Made by a program: the position numbers and the translations under genes
Shown here: piece after piece, positions 31,991-44,156 of the stretch
How the letters are laid out: each line of letters starts with the position of its first letter
Numbering within the stretch: position 1 is the first letter of the stretch
The notes under the pieces: model-generated
Seen by the model: only the letters and a program-made list of their open reading frames with translations
Databases searched by the model: none
What the model was told of the DNA's origin: nothing
DNA from: Prosopocoilus inquinatus
Taxonomy: Eukaryota; Arthropoda; Insecta; Coleoptera; Lucanidae
Length of the DNA: 64,000 nt
Direction of reading: 5' to 3'
Assembly: GCA_036172665.1 (NCBI GenBank)
Contig: CM069874.1
Span: 26,991,946 to 27,055,945, forward strand

Positions 31991-34900
31991 CACCTTTCTC
32001 TCAAAATATCAAAACAGGGCCGCAAGTTGCCAGAAGTTGTTAAGTTCTTCTCCTTCGTTGCTTCTCTCCTTATGGGGTTTCCCTTCGATTAACTTGTTAA
32101 AGGTATTGAAAGGACTTAAAATTAACAAAATATTAGATTGTTCGAAAAAATAATATCGTTTTTCTTCTTTCTTACTAATTTTTATTTCAAACGCAGCGAA
32201 ATATAACTTTTTATTTGCAAATTGAAGAGTACACTTCAATAAACAATACACTATGTTACTGTTAACCCAAATAATTACTATTTTCTCAATAACTTGTCGA
32301 ATATCAGAACTGGACCCTTCAAACTGTATATCCTTGAAAAGTTTGTCAAAAACGCTATGGAATGATGTGAAAATATACAGCGTGTTCCATTTGAAAAAAT
32401 GGTGTTTTTGTTGTTTATATTTATTCATATTCAAAAAATCGTAGCAAGCGTTGGAACATCCCTTCATGTCTTGGCTTGATCTCGAAAGATTGGCCAAAGC
32501 CTTAGCATTGACTGAAAAAAAATCGATTGCGTTATCTTTAGGGGTTTAGAAGTTACGAATTTCTGAATTGAACTTTGCATCCGGGAATTTTTTAGCAAAA
32601 ATTGACTCACATCAAAAAGTATGATTGATTATAGTTAGTTATAGAACTTTTACGGAGCTCTGGGACACCGTGTATATTATGTGTGTTTTCCATATGCAAG
32701 GTGTTCTTTTACTGTGTGCAAATAAAAAAACCTCAGTATAAGTACGCGAAATGCTACCTTCTGCGGGTATTTTTTTGGTGGCTACCGTATCATAGCCAAA
32801 AAATTTCGGATGGACCACTCGTTTGGAACTGTTGAAATGTGCGAGAAAGGTAAGAAAGCCAACTTCGCCTTCCTCTCGGTATGAACACGCCCACCGATAT
32901 CGCACTCGATGTTCAACGCAGAGTTTCGTAATAATAATCACTGACATCGTTTATTAATTATTTTATTTAAAATTTTAATTCACTGAGCGAAGTAATATGT
33001 TTTACGACACCAACTATCGACGAATAAATCCGAAAATTTATGCACCAATTAGGCAAGCGCGTTAAAAATGTTCTTCCTTCACCCTTTTACGTAAATAAAC
33101 TTTTGCTGCAATCTCGCTGCTAGCTATGAAAATATTACTACTTACGGTACTTGGAAACAAAGTAAATGTAAAATTTTTATAAGTCTTTTAAAAATAATAT
33201 GGAATGAGAAATTACAATTTGTTTGTACTTCGCTTTCAATTTGTTCGGCAATTACGAACAGCAGTTTCTTAAATTGCACTAGATTTTAATTTAGTACTTG
33301 AACTTGTAATTACTGCAATGAAGTTAATTTAAATTGTAAACGTTTTGACGGACCAGCTGATCGGAGCGGCGCTGAGTTACGACGTTCCCGTTCGAGGTCC
33401 AGTAAGGCACTGACCCTGGCCTACTTCGGCTGCGTGTCGTAATTGAAGAGGCGCCCACGTTCCACTTTTAGCTATGCCAGCAGTTCTCAAACGGTTTAGT
33501 GAAAATTTACTACTGCATTTTTCTCGAAAACTAATTACATTTATTTTAAGAACATATGAGTTCAATCGTTGCCATTGATGGTGATATATTGGAAGTAAAA
33601 GAACACCCTGTATGTCTCTTGTCTTGCGTTTACATCATTGCCATCACAACGGGCAAACTTTTCACGTTAATATGAAAAGTTCGCAAGACAGATGTCTTGG
33701 AAACTGTTGAATATATATTGGCGTTTTCTGACTAATTTTTGCAATGTCTGTCTGTGTTTTTTTTTAATATTCAATCGTATTTGGTCGGATTAAAAGAATA
33801 TACAGGTAATCCTAAATGCTATATTACCAGTACAAGATATTAGCATTGGAATATTTTATTAGTTTAAAATTCACCCTGGCTTATTAAAAATATTTTCACA
33901 AGTTTATGTTTCGACATTTTTTACAATATGTTTTTATTCTTACTTTCCCACTTTTCGGCGTGTTGCATTTTCTTTCTCATGGTATATTTTTAGGGAAACT
34001 AGCGTAACGTACCCCATTAAAGTTGAGCTATGTCTGCCCTGCCCCTCCATTTATAAACTGGGATTTATCGGTAGTCGTCGGACAACGGTTCTAAATTTAA
34101 GATTAATACATCCCATATCTTTTCGGCATGCGTATGCCTGAAGATAAGAGCTACTACGATTCGGACGAGCGCTTTTGGATGCAGCCCTGTTATGAAGTCA
34201 TATTTTTGCACCGATCGATCGGTACGTTTCGCGCAACGAACCTATTTAATAAACACATAAATCACAGATATACGGTGCGCTCGCAAATAATTTCCGTGGC
34301 GGCCACGTCCCCCGTATAAAACTTTAAACTCGATAAAATAAATTTATACCCACTTAAAGTCCGCCATTAATCTAAAACAACTTAACTAGGACGAGAGCAC
34401 GGTTCTACGCTTAAATCAGCCATTGAATCCATAAACAAGGCTGTTCTTCCGAAGCGAAATCAATTTTACCGCCTACCGAGCGCGCTCGCGATACCATCCA
34501 GAGCTTTCACGTCATCTTTTATCTCTTTTCGGATAAATCTTTCGGTTTCAACTGAAAAGGAGAAACAAGATGTGCACAGGTGTTTTTTCTTCGTTTGAGA
34601 CATACGAACAGAATATACTATAATGAATCAACAGAGGTTTTGCTTTTTCCTTATTCGTTAGATTGATTGCTAACAATTTTGAACGATTAACAAATTATTT
34701 GTAGCAATGAAATCATTGTAAATAACACTTTTAATTTGAAGACTTTGCCTTCTGATAAGATATTTTCGCAGAAGGTAATATGTATTATACAAGGTGTTAC
34801 ACCGATGTGTATATTTCTCTTCTTTTTTCTTCTTACAAAAATAGTCATAAATAATCAAATAAAAACGTATTGGGTCAGTTTTTCAATTGGGGTTTAACCT

Positions 34901-35337
34901 ATGGAAGCAATTATCCTAATTATTACTAGGGAAATAAAGCAAAGCTGAAAGTTAAACACAAAAAGTGTACAAAATTAAAAGGTTCAAATAGCAGTGAAAA
35001 CAACACTTATAGTAAAAGAAATGTTAGAAAATAAAGGTCTGCAACCTAATATGAGCTTATTTTAAATATCGGGTGTTCAAGTAGAAACGTGTTTGCTTTC
35101 GTTGAATGGACGTATGTGGGTGCTCTAACTATGCCACTCATAACCAGCTGATCTTACTTACCGTTGACGTTTCAAGGTTTAGTAATTATGTTGTAAAGCT
35201 AAATGGATTTTTGGTGGAACTTATTAGTTTCTTTACTAAAAATTGTTAGTTTTAGGTGAACATTTTTGCTATCTGTTTGGCATACTTAAAATGATCTCTT
35301 TAGAGCTTTATGTGGAAAATTAAGAATTACATTTGTA
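31991..35337. other. No recognisable gene
   Basis: The longest frame (32009-32497, minus, 162 codons) is AT-rich and shows no recognised fold or motif. A GC-richer stretch at 33340-33480 and another at 34020-34520 carry no clear gene. ACACCCTGTATG near 33605 resembles a transposon end. Confidence 0.4.
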
Positions 35338-35530
35338 AGGGTTAAGGCTGTGTCTCGCTTTTAGCTGAACTCGATTCCAAATGGTCGATTCAGTATTTTT
35401 CATATATATTTAGAAGAAACATACGGTCAATATGTGGTCTTCCATTTTTCATACAAACAAAAAGAATAGAGAATAGAATTACCGCCTAAATATGTTTCCT
35501 TGTAATTTATAACTCTTTTATGGCGTCTCT
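35338..35530 (+). repeat. Dispersed repeat pair, copy A
   Basis: TAAGGCTGTGTCTCGCTTTT, then TATATTTAGAAGAAACATAC, AGAATTACCGCCTAAAT and TTCCTTGTAATTTAT match 60578-60760 in order and spacing. An old interspersed repeat of unknown class. Confidence 0.75.
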
Positions 35531-35990
35531 TTATTATTTATCACCAATCTATATCTTAATTGTTCAAATTGCGGCAAGGACTTCAATAAAAACAAACAGA
35601 TGGTGCTACTATGCAAAATATAACTCTACATTCAGTATGGTATTTTTCTTAACAAACTTAAATTCAACAAATTTAAGAAATGCATTGAAATGTCTAAGGT
35701 GCATAATAAAAGTTAACACCCGGTATGTGTATATAAACCTCAATAGCTAGCTCTGCGGAACAAAATGTGACAAGTGGTTGGAGTATTGAGAGCAAACAAG
35801 ATAAACGTCACTAATAAAAACAGACAACGCTCATAGCTGTACAAATAGATATTAACTGCCTAGTAGACGAAAAGTAATGGAGAATTGGAAAAGTGTATAG
35901 GTGAAATAATTTCGGAAAAACTGAGGTAATGCCGAATGAGCTCCATTCTCTTCTTTGTCGTTTGGTGCAACAAGTGAACTTTGTCGTTTA
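35531..35990. other. No recognisable gene
   Basis: AT-rich sequence up to the left target-site duplication of PLE3. Confidence 0.4.
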
Positions 35991-36059
35991 ATTTAAAGAA
36001 AGGGTCTGAAATAGTAGAGGAGACTGTGAGATAATTGAAATTAACCGCCGCCCACAATA

Positions 36060-36115
36060 ATTTCTGTATCCGTAGATACGTATTTCGGCAGCTAAGCTGC
36101 CATCTTCAGTACGTT
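36060..36115 (-). ncRNA. Hammerhead-like core in the PLE3 left arm
   Basis: On the minus strand: CGTA, CTGAAGA, U, GGCAGC-TTA-GCTGCC, GAAATACGTATC, TACG. Stem I CGTA/TACG closes, stem II is perfect (6 bp) and a short self-complementary ATAC/GTAT can serve as stem III before the C. The one deviation is the extra U before stem II. Confidence 0.55.
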
Positions 36116-36670
36116 ACCAACTTAAAAGCACTAAAAAATGTCTAAAAACAACCTAATCACACTGACAAAATCATAAAAATGTTAAACCTCACATCAATCT
36201 AATCATCCTAAAAGATATATATGTCTAAATGTAAATAAATATAGTTAATATGTGAAAATCTAAAATAAACTATATGTAATGTATAAATCGGAAAAAAATT
36301 ATGTGAACACCTAAAATTAACAGTCAGATACCTTACAAATAAGAGCTAACCAATCAACACGGAAATGCGAAAATAAATAGTCCAAAGACCCCGAAAAAAC
36401 TTCTTATTCTAACGAATAAATAAGTATATAATTCCCTGTTATTTGATATCTAAAAATCCTGAAAATAAACTGTGTGTGTTATAAATAAGAGCTAACCAAA
36501 CAACACGGAAATGCGGAAATAAATAGTCCAAAGATTCCGAAAAAACTTCTTATTCTAACGAATAAATAAGAATATAATTCCCTGTTATTTGATATCTAAA
36601 GACCTAAAAATCCTGAAAAATAAAATAAAATATATATATTAGGTATAATTCGTCAAGAAACAACCTGCAG

Positions 36671-37777
36671 ATGAGAGTAAATCACACCCATACACCGCAA
36701 GTTAAGAGCACTTTAGAAAATTTTATCTCGAAGAATCCTGTCCTTATGAAATATCCAGTGCAAGTGCGCTTAGCTGTCTCTAACACCAATTTATTTATGA
36801 TTAAATTCGAAAATGACGTAAGAGGTAATGATCAGTATTTTCCAAGAATTTGGTTACGTTATGTGGATGACATTTTTGCTATTTTTGATACCAAGAAGTG
36901 TTATTTGGAGGATTTTATAGGAAAATTAAATTCAAAATTTGAAAGTATTAAATTTACATACGAAAAGGAAGAAAACGGTGCGATTCCCTTTTTAGACACT
37001 CGTATAATTAGAAACAGCAAAAATGAATTAGAAATCGATATTTATCGTAAAGATACAAATACAAGCCGGTTTATAATTAATGAATCTCAACATTCTGTAC
37101 AACACAATCTCGCGGCTCTAAATTTTTTAGTAAATAGATTACTCTCTTTTCCACTTACTAAACCCCGATATGATAAAGAACTTAATTATATTAAAAATGT
37201 TGCGGTTCATAACGGTTATACCCACAAAATAGTAGATAATGTGATTAGGAAGATTAGCTATAGGAAACAGGTCCAAAATTCTCGCACTTCAACGGCAACT
37301 TCATCACTAGGAAAATTTGTTAAAATGCCTTTCGATCCGTTTTGCACCAAAGGTTTAAAACATATTTTTAAAACCCAAAACTTACGATTAGATTTTTCAA
37401 CTAACATTACCATAAAGAATTTATTGGAAAACCCGAAAGATAAAGTTGATGTTAAACAGAAATCTGGAATTTATGAAATTAAGTGTAATGAATGTACTAG
37501 TAAATATATTGGACAAACAAACAAAAATATATTAACACGCTTTAAAGAACATTTAAGTCACTACAGGTATAATAGGTTTGAGAAATCACGTGTTGCACAA
37601 CATATTTACAATACAGGACATAGTATTATTAAGTATAATTTAAAACTCATTAAGGAAGTTTCAAATAATAGGGAATTAAATGCTTAGGAAAGTATTTTCA
37701 TTCGGAAAAATAAAAACAATTTAATGAATTCAGACAACGGACCAATACCTAATTCCGTATTATTTGATTTACTCTAA
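36671..37777 (+). pseudogene. PLE3 protein: truncated RT plus GIY-YIG endonuclease
   Basis: An open frame of 338 codons to a TAG at 37685-37687; after that stop the frame continues as ESIFIRKNKNNLMN... to a TAA at 37775-37777. By comparison with PLE1 the true C-terminus is there, so the TAG is a nonsense mutation. Residues 1-39 are encoded by the left inverted arm. RT: LRYVDDIFAIF (palm YVDD 64-67) and IPFLDT (105-110). Linker: MPFDPFCTKGLKHIFKTQN. Endonuclease: GIYEIKCNECTSKYIGQT (266-283) with both Cys and the Arg of LTRFKEH (288-294). RT motifs before YVDD are missing, so the copy is defective. Confidence 0.85.
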
Positions 37778-38504
37778 TTTGTAGGTTGTTATTTGACGGT
37801 ACGTGTTTAGATATATTTATATATCTTAAGTCAAAAAAAAAATGACCGCTACATGTCGTACTTGTATGTCAAAAATCATCCGCTAGATGTCGCTACTTAA
37901 ATCATATATAAAGGGGTGTTAGGGACAGCTAAGCGCATTTCCACTGGATATATCATAAGGACAGGACTCTCCGAGATAAAATTTTCCTAAAGTGCTCTTA
38001 ACTTGCTGTGTATGGGTGTGATTTAGTCCCATCTGTAGGTTGTTTTTTGACGATTTATACCTAATATATATATTTTATTTTATTTTTCAGGTTTTTTATG
38101 TCTTTAGGTATTAAATAACAGGGAATTATATTCTTATTTATTCGTTAGAATAAAAATCTTTTTCGGGGTCTTTGGACTATTTATTTCCGCATTTCCGTGT
38201 TGTTTGGTTAGCTCTTATTTGTAAGGTTTCTGACAGTAAATTTTAGGTATTCACATATTTTTTCCCCGATTTATACATTTATTACATTTATACATAACAC
38301 ACATAGTTTATTTTCAGGATTTTTAGGTATCAAATACTTTGGACTATTTACTTTCGCATTTCCGTGTTGTTTGGTTAGCTCTTATTTGTAAGGTATCTGA
38401 CTGTTAATTTTAGGATGATTAGATTGTTGTTAGGTTTAACATTTTTATGATTTTGTCAGTGTGATTAGGTTGTTTTTAGACATTTTTTAGTGCTTTTAAG
38501 TTGG

Positions 38505-38570
38505 TAGCATACTGAAGATGGCAGCTTAGCTACCGAAATACATATCTACGGGTATAAATATTATTGTGGG
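38505..38570 (+). ncRNA. Hammerhead-like core in the PLE3 right arm
   Basis: CATACTGAAGATGGCAGCTT AGCTACC GAAATACATATC TACGG: the inverse counterpart of the left-arm core, with a few mutations in stem II (GCTACC) and stem III. It is probably weaker than the left copy. Confidence 0.45.
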
Positions 38571-38601
38571 CGGAGGTTAATTTCAATTATTTAAAGAAAG
38601 G

Positions 38602-40029
38602 ATGCCCATTTAAATTCCTATTGTTTAACAGCAGTTCTCGGATGTTTAGTTTTGCTCATATGTAAGTAGTAAGAAAAGACATACTATGTATCTTCCCATC
38701 TCAAGTCATAACTAACTCAAGTGGGAATTTTTGAACGCTCCTTACTATCCATTATCAAAAAAAATTATTTGCTGTGTATAATACTAAAAGGAAATGTAAC
38801 TCTTTCCAATAAAGTATTTTATTAATAACTTTTGCACTTATTACAAAAATCTTAATAAATTAATTTTTGTCCAAAATTTATTAAAAACTGAGAGAAAAAA
38901 TCAAATCAGTCAATAAATATTCACTGTAAATTTCACTAATTTATAAATAAAATTCAGTATGAGGTAGCCTATCCCTCTTTCTCCTTATAAAAAGTTTTCA
39001 CATAAATTGACTGCGTTATAAGGGCCTAAGCACAGCACAACGATTAACTGTACACGAGAAAGAGCAAAGAGAAGGGCATCATACAGCATGTTTTTTAAGT
39101 AAATCATAACTCTTAAATTTTGTACACTGTAATGTATTACGCATTATTCAGGGACTAAAACACGAACTTTTAAAAAGAGTAAAATTTTGTAAGAAGTCAA
39201 TAATAAAAAAGCTTCCCATTTATCGCATTTTTTCTTGGACACATCATATAACAAATGACTAGCCCCAGCGCTTGTACCTTTTTTTCAACCGTTCATAGAA
39301 ACATATGTAAACTTTGCTGCAATGCTACAATTTGTATGGTTTTAACAGAAGTAACTTTAGTTTTTGATGAAACATTTTTAATCTTCACAAATTTGCAACT
39401 ACGTCATCAACCATTCAAAATAAAAATTGTTAGAAAAGAAATATCAGAATACAAGAGAGGTCGAATTTCAACGCAGAGCTGAACGTATCACGAAACATAT
39501 TTTACACAAAATTACTGCAATGCGTTATCCGTTGTATTTTACTACTGTTCGTTCATGACGTTCATGGGAAAAAACATATATGTTAATATTGAAGTAATAT
39601 TTAAAAATCAAACGAAACAAAAACAACATGTATTCATTCTCTAATAAATAATCCATGAATTAATTCTCAAGAATTTCTTCTCACCAAAACGGACTCATCA
39701 TACTCTAGCAAATGTTTAATTCCATTTTCCATTCGGAAAGGTAAAACTATGAAGTGAGAAGAAATAGAAAGGAATTCAAGTTAAACCAAAAGCGCAACTC
39801 TTAACTGAAGTGGTAGTAACGGTATGCGTATCAAACTAAAGATTTATTTTAACTAAATGTTTTGGTTGTTATTTGTACAACAAGGCTTAACCTTAATTCT
39901 TGAGCTCAAGATAAGACTCTTTAACCAAACTTACCTCTATCCAAAACTGCTTCGTTAAGTCGCTATTGTTCTTTAAAATTCTTGAAGAGAAAGTTAATTT
40001 TTCTTATAACAAGGGAGCAGGTAAATCGA
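38602..40029. other. No recognisable gene
   Basis: AT-rich sequence. The open frame 39255-39482 has no recognised domain. Confidence 0.4.
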
Positions 40030-40430
40030 TTTGAATGATATTGTCACGCTATTGGTGGCGATGGGAAGCAGGAGTGCGGCGATGGCTTTAGCTGGCAAGC
40101 TGATGCGGCTCCCCGGAACTGGAGTTGACCGGGATGAGATCGGCAGCTTCTGGGTGGGCATAGGCGATGGTGGCAGCAGTCGTCCTCCGATCGGCGTCAG
40201 GATGCTGATGATCTCGGGTTCAGCGTTCCGGGTAGCCCCCTTCTTCGAGATGGCAGGAGAATGCCAATTCGGAGTTATTCCTAAGTCGACTGCGAGGGCG
40301 GCTGCCCTTCTTACAGTAGGCACTAAACCTACCAGAAACGGGTTCGACTGGCGTCCAAATTTTAATTTAAACCATTTTATATGCAATTTTTGTTGATTCG
40401 CGTTATTCGTAACATGCCCGGCGTTCAATT
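40030..40430. other. GC-rich island with overlapping open frames on both strands
   Basis: The stretch 40050-40345 is much GC-richer than anything nearby and is open for 121 codons on + (40031-40396) and 144 codons on minus (40428-39994). The minus-strand peptide is Pro/Ser/Ala-rich (LLPPSPMPTQKLPISS); the plus-strand one is Gly/Arg-rich. I recognise neither. It could be a captured exon, part of an LTR element, or a foreign fragment. Confidence 0.4.
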
Positions 40431-42771
40431 ACATTGCCTACTTGATGAAATCGTTTGCCCTAGTTATCGCGATTCTGCCGATGTTTTGTTTTGAAACAAG
40501 AACCGTGTTACATCGGGTTACCACACGCATTGTTATGATACTGTTGCCCTCGATTTCACAAGCCCGTGCTTTAATAATTTCTTTATATCATTCTTTTTAT
40601 GAAAAACTCGAAAAACTACCGTCGTGACAATATTATTGATATTGGGTATGAGATATCACAGAAAGAAAAGTCACATTTACAGGTGGCTTTAGTCACTTAC
40701 AACGAACCGCTGGTGTGAGAAACAGAGCTACACAACACATTTCTTATTATAGGATTTCTTACGTACAGAATTTTTTGCTGACTTTTTTTTACAGAACTCA
40801 TGTCCGGTTTCTGAAACGATATATAACTTTACGTAGAGGTAAACTCAAGATAAACTCACCATAACTTCTAAAAACCGTTTCTCAAAACTTTATCTGTATA
40901 CCGGATGCACCAACAGTGCGTGGACGGAAGATCGTGGCATTATTATTGAAAATTTTTGAAATCTGTATGTGCAATAACATACATATCGGTTAGATGCACA
41001 ATCTAAAGTTGTTTTGACTTATACAGAGTGTGACGACCCTAACATATGTTTTTTTTTAACAGAACACTCTATATATTACTGCACTATTAGATGTTTTCTA
41101 ATAGTTAAATAATGTATCCACCAGAATTCATTTATTGACATTTGACATTTATTTTTATTCATATATTGACGATAATTTTGCGATATTTATAAATAGTATG
41201 TTTTCCTGCTTAGGACTGTGAAAGTATGCTTCAGTCTAAATTTGACAGGTATTTAATTAGTAAAGTATTCTGTTAAAACGTCGATTGAAACATTGACTGC
41301 ACTATTGAATATTAAAAAGTTCGCGTTGCACACAAATGGTGTGCTACGTGGTTTAGGGAAATTTAATTAACTGTGAAATGTTAAACGTTCGCTAGAGTAC
41401 ATAACGTGCATGGTACGTACGTACATAAATCTCCACCCAAATTCTACTATTCCAAACCACAACGATTCAGCTTGCTAACGACTGAAATAAATAAAATTTC
41501 GCACTTGAATTGCCTTCAAAATTTTCCAAAGGATAATTATGTATTAAAGTTAGACATTTATTTTGCTTTGTCTCCGCTGGCTAGCGGAGCTAAATGAAAC
41601 GGAAAGAAAAATTGCGCAAAAGATAAATCCAGCGTTTTTAGGTACGTTTTCATTAATCCGAGATTCTCCCGCGGGCGGTGGCAAAAATTTAAAGTGGGAA
41701 TCCTGCGAGGCGGCGAGAAATATGACATGCTTCCCGTTTCATTAAATGTATCACGCCGAGAAAAAAGCCCGAAACTTCACATATGTCGCATGCATATTTC
41801 AGTTTTAACACAACGTGTATGCATCGAGCAAGTCGCACGGACAAGATTTATTTCGTCTATGCGTCCCGAAAGAGGAGGTTTGGATTTATTCATCGCCAGG
41901 ACGAATCCCATTGCCAGGACGAATTGGTGTGTCTGGCTGAGACCGCAACGCCATCGCATCGGAGAAAATAAAACAACAACAAATTTGCATTTTTAATGAT
42001 ACTTTTTCTGTTGTTTTTTAGACGGGTCTATAAATTGCCGCAGTTTAGTTTACCGTGAAAAATAGTTTCGGCTCATTTAATATATGCAGTACAATTTCTA
42101 AACTTTATTTACTTGGAAGTTTCAGCTTGTCCAAGACAAATTGAGTCAATATTTTTGGAATGAAATATAATTTTCATTTTTTTTAATGGATACTCAAGAG
42201 AAAATTTTGTATATTTAACTTTAATAATTGAACTTCGTCAATTAAATACACAGGCAAAAATCTGGAGTTTATTCTAGCACTTTTTGGATGCCAGGAATCA
42301 CTTTTTCAGTGTTCCCTCGCGTCCATCCGTTTGTGGAGTTAAGAAGAAAACAAAGTTAGGATGTTGACCCTTTAAAAGTAGGAGTAGAACTTATCCTTGT
42401 TGGAGTAAACACTCACTTTTAGATACAACGTTAACTCTTCGAATTCTCCTTAAGACCTGTACTGCACTCTAAGAGTGGAACGCGGTCTACTCTTCTCCTG
42501 CTGCAACTACCACAAATATCGCAGAACATCATATGTATTTCTGCCTTAGTATTAAAGAAAACTGCTGAATTTGCTTTGAAATTGATAAATTAATTGCACT
42601 GTCAATTTGATTTATGATAATAATATCTCCACTAATGCCAACTTACTATGTTCGATCTCTCGAGATTTTGGGATTTTTTTAAATTTATCCCACAATTTCT
42701 GGATTTTATCCAGTATTCCCGAATTACAAAAGGATAGTATCATTGAATAAAAGTATATATATTTTTTTACT
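40431..42771. other. No recognisable gene
   Basis: Mixed sequence. A GC-richer piece at 41640-41960 contains several short frames without recognised motifs, and a near-direct repeat of CCATTGCCAGGACGAAT-like words. No clear feature. Confidence 0.4.
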
Positions 42772-42856
42772 ATTTCGGTGCTTTAACGAGCTACATTATG
42801 AAACTCAAATGAATCATTTGGGTTTCATAAAGTAGAACATTAAAGCACCCGAAATT
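42772..42856. repeat. Short inverted repeat (about 85 bp hairpin)
   Basis: TTTCGGTGCTTTAACGAGC and ATTATGAAACTCAAATGA are mirrored by TCATTTGGGTTTCATAAAG and ACATTAAAGCACCCGAAA. It is probably a minimal MITE. Confidence 0.75.
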
Positions 42857-43214
42857 TTTTTTTGTTAAGTTGGTGGCAACATACGCTGCTAAATATGTTC
42901 AAATATCAAATTTCAAATAATAACCTGCCTCTAAGTTATACATGTTTGAAATTGCCTCTTTTTTCTAGCATCCTAAATTACAAAAACATTACTAAAACAC
43001 TTTATAAGCTCATAAAACATATAATTGTAGGCATAACTTCTAAACTGACATTTGTTTGGAATCATTTTAAGAGTCAACCAATTTCATCAACCGCCATCAA
43101 CAAAAAAATTTTCCTTGTGACATTACAAAATAACGCCGATTTTTAAGATTTTTTCAAATCTAAGCAGTACAACGAGACACGGAGTTAAAAGATTGTGTAA
43201 TGGACGCTGGTTAT
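42857..43214. other. No recognisable gene
   Basis: An AT-rich open frame (42862-43146) has no recognised domain. Confidence 0.4.
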
Positions 43215-43410
43215 TTTTCTTTAGAATTTAGGGGGGTGGTCAGCCTTATACTTACTCGGAACTCTTTCACCCTGAACAACCCGAAACCACCCCCTCGTCT
43301 CATAGAAAACCCAACCTGCTCTTTTAACCAACGGGCTTCTGTGGAAAGCAATTTTGTTGTTCGGTAGCTACAGTTTGAGAAATGAGCCAAAAATGTATTT
43401 TCGACGGTGT
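43215..43410 (-). repeat. Dispersed repeat, copy B
   Basis: The partner of 31790-31990 (see there). The minus-strand frame 43417-43211 contains ARWLKEQVGFSMRRGGGFGL, in line with ARCLKRVSWIMCKTG of the other copy. Similarity is about two thirds by eye. Confidence 0.65.
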
Positions 43411-44156
43411 CTTCCACAAAAAAAGTCGAAACAGTGCCGTTTTGTCCCTGAAGATTGTCAAATCTCTTTCTTGTAGTTGTCTCTCGCCTTACGATATGAA
43501 AATGTTCTCTTCGGACTCCTTGGAGAAGGTAAAGAGTGAACTTAAAATAAATAAATAAAAGAGTTTAATAACTTTAACCAGTCTATTAAAAAATAAGAAC
43601 ATGAAAACAACAAGGAATAAAACAAAAAAATTAAAATGACAAAACAACAAATCAGAAAAAAAACAGATTGACGTGTAGATACACTGTAAAAACAAACTTT
43701 ACCTACAAAAATAACATTCACAAAAAGGGGAAGAGAGACAAGGATTGCAGTAATTAGTTTTTAAGCGGTCTGTTAGCTTACCTAACTGAATCGAAAGATC
43801 TCGTAATCCAAAATTAAGGAAACACAATGACTTTATATAAAGCAAATAAAATACTCAGTTCGGACGGTTTTAAGTACACAAATATCCACTACACGGGGAA
43901 AGCTTTCTGTTCGCGAATTACAAACTTGGAAAAAATTTACTTAATCTTAAATTAAATTAAAATTTAAGTTAAAATCAAGATCGCCCGGTACGAGGAAAAA
44001 AACATGAGCTTTTCAGAAGCTGAAAGAAGGTTCGCGGATTAACTAACTGAAAAATCAAATGTTAACATTTTTTTTATCTCGCGACTTCCTCCCCGCGTTC
44101 CTGGGTCGAGCTTCTACTCAAGATGCTCTCAAAACTAGATGGCGTAACAATGTCAT
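43411..44156. other. No recognisable gene
   Basis: AT-rich sequence; the frame at 43489-43695 (minus) is Phe/Leu-rich by composition only. Confidence 0.4.

Larger units (their letters stand above)
35991..38601 (+). mobile_element. PLE3: Penelope-like element
   Basis: ATTTAAAGAAAGG occurs at 35991-36003 and 38589-38601 as a 13-bp target-site duplication. Long inverted arms (about 36031-36786 and 37910-38590) begin ATAATTGAAATTAACC; the left arm is preceded by 27 bp outside the repeat. Each arm contains an internal tandem duplication (units with AGAGCTAACCAA...AACACGGAAATGCG, about 36345 and 36485). The single coding region lies between the arms. The layout is the same as in PLE1 and PLE2. Confidence 0.87.

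Noticed and set aside
32009..32497. 162-codon minus frame as a gene
   Set aside because: AT-rich composition, Lys/Phe/Asn/Ile-rich product and no recognisable motif; the opposite strand is also partly open. A chance frame is more likely.
33340..33480. tRNA-derived sequence (GTTCGAGGTCC)
   Set aside because: The B-box match is imperfect and no cloverleaf can be drawn from the surrounding bases.
28500..33595. GTTCAATCG..CCATT.ATGGTGAT.TAT shared by about 28528 and 33550
   Set aside because: Only about 40 bp alike with no defined ends; too little to call an element.
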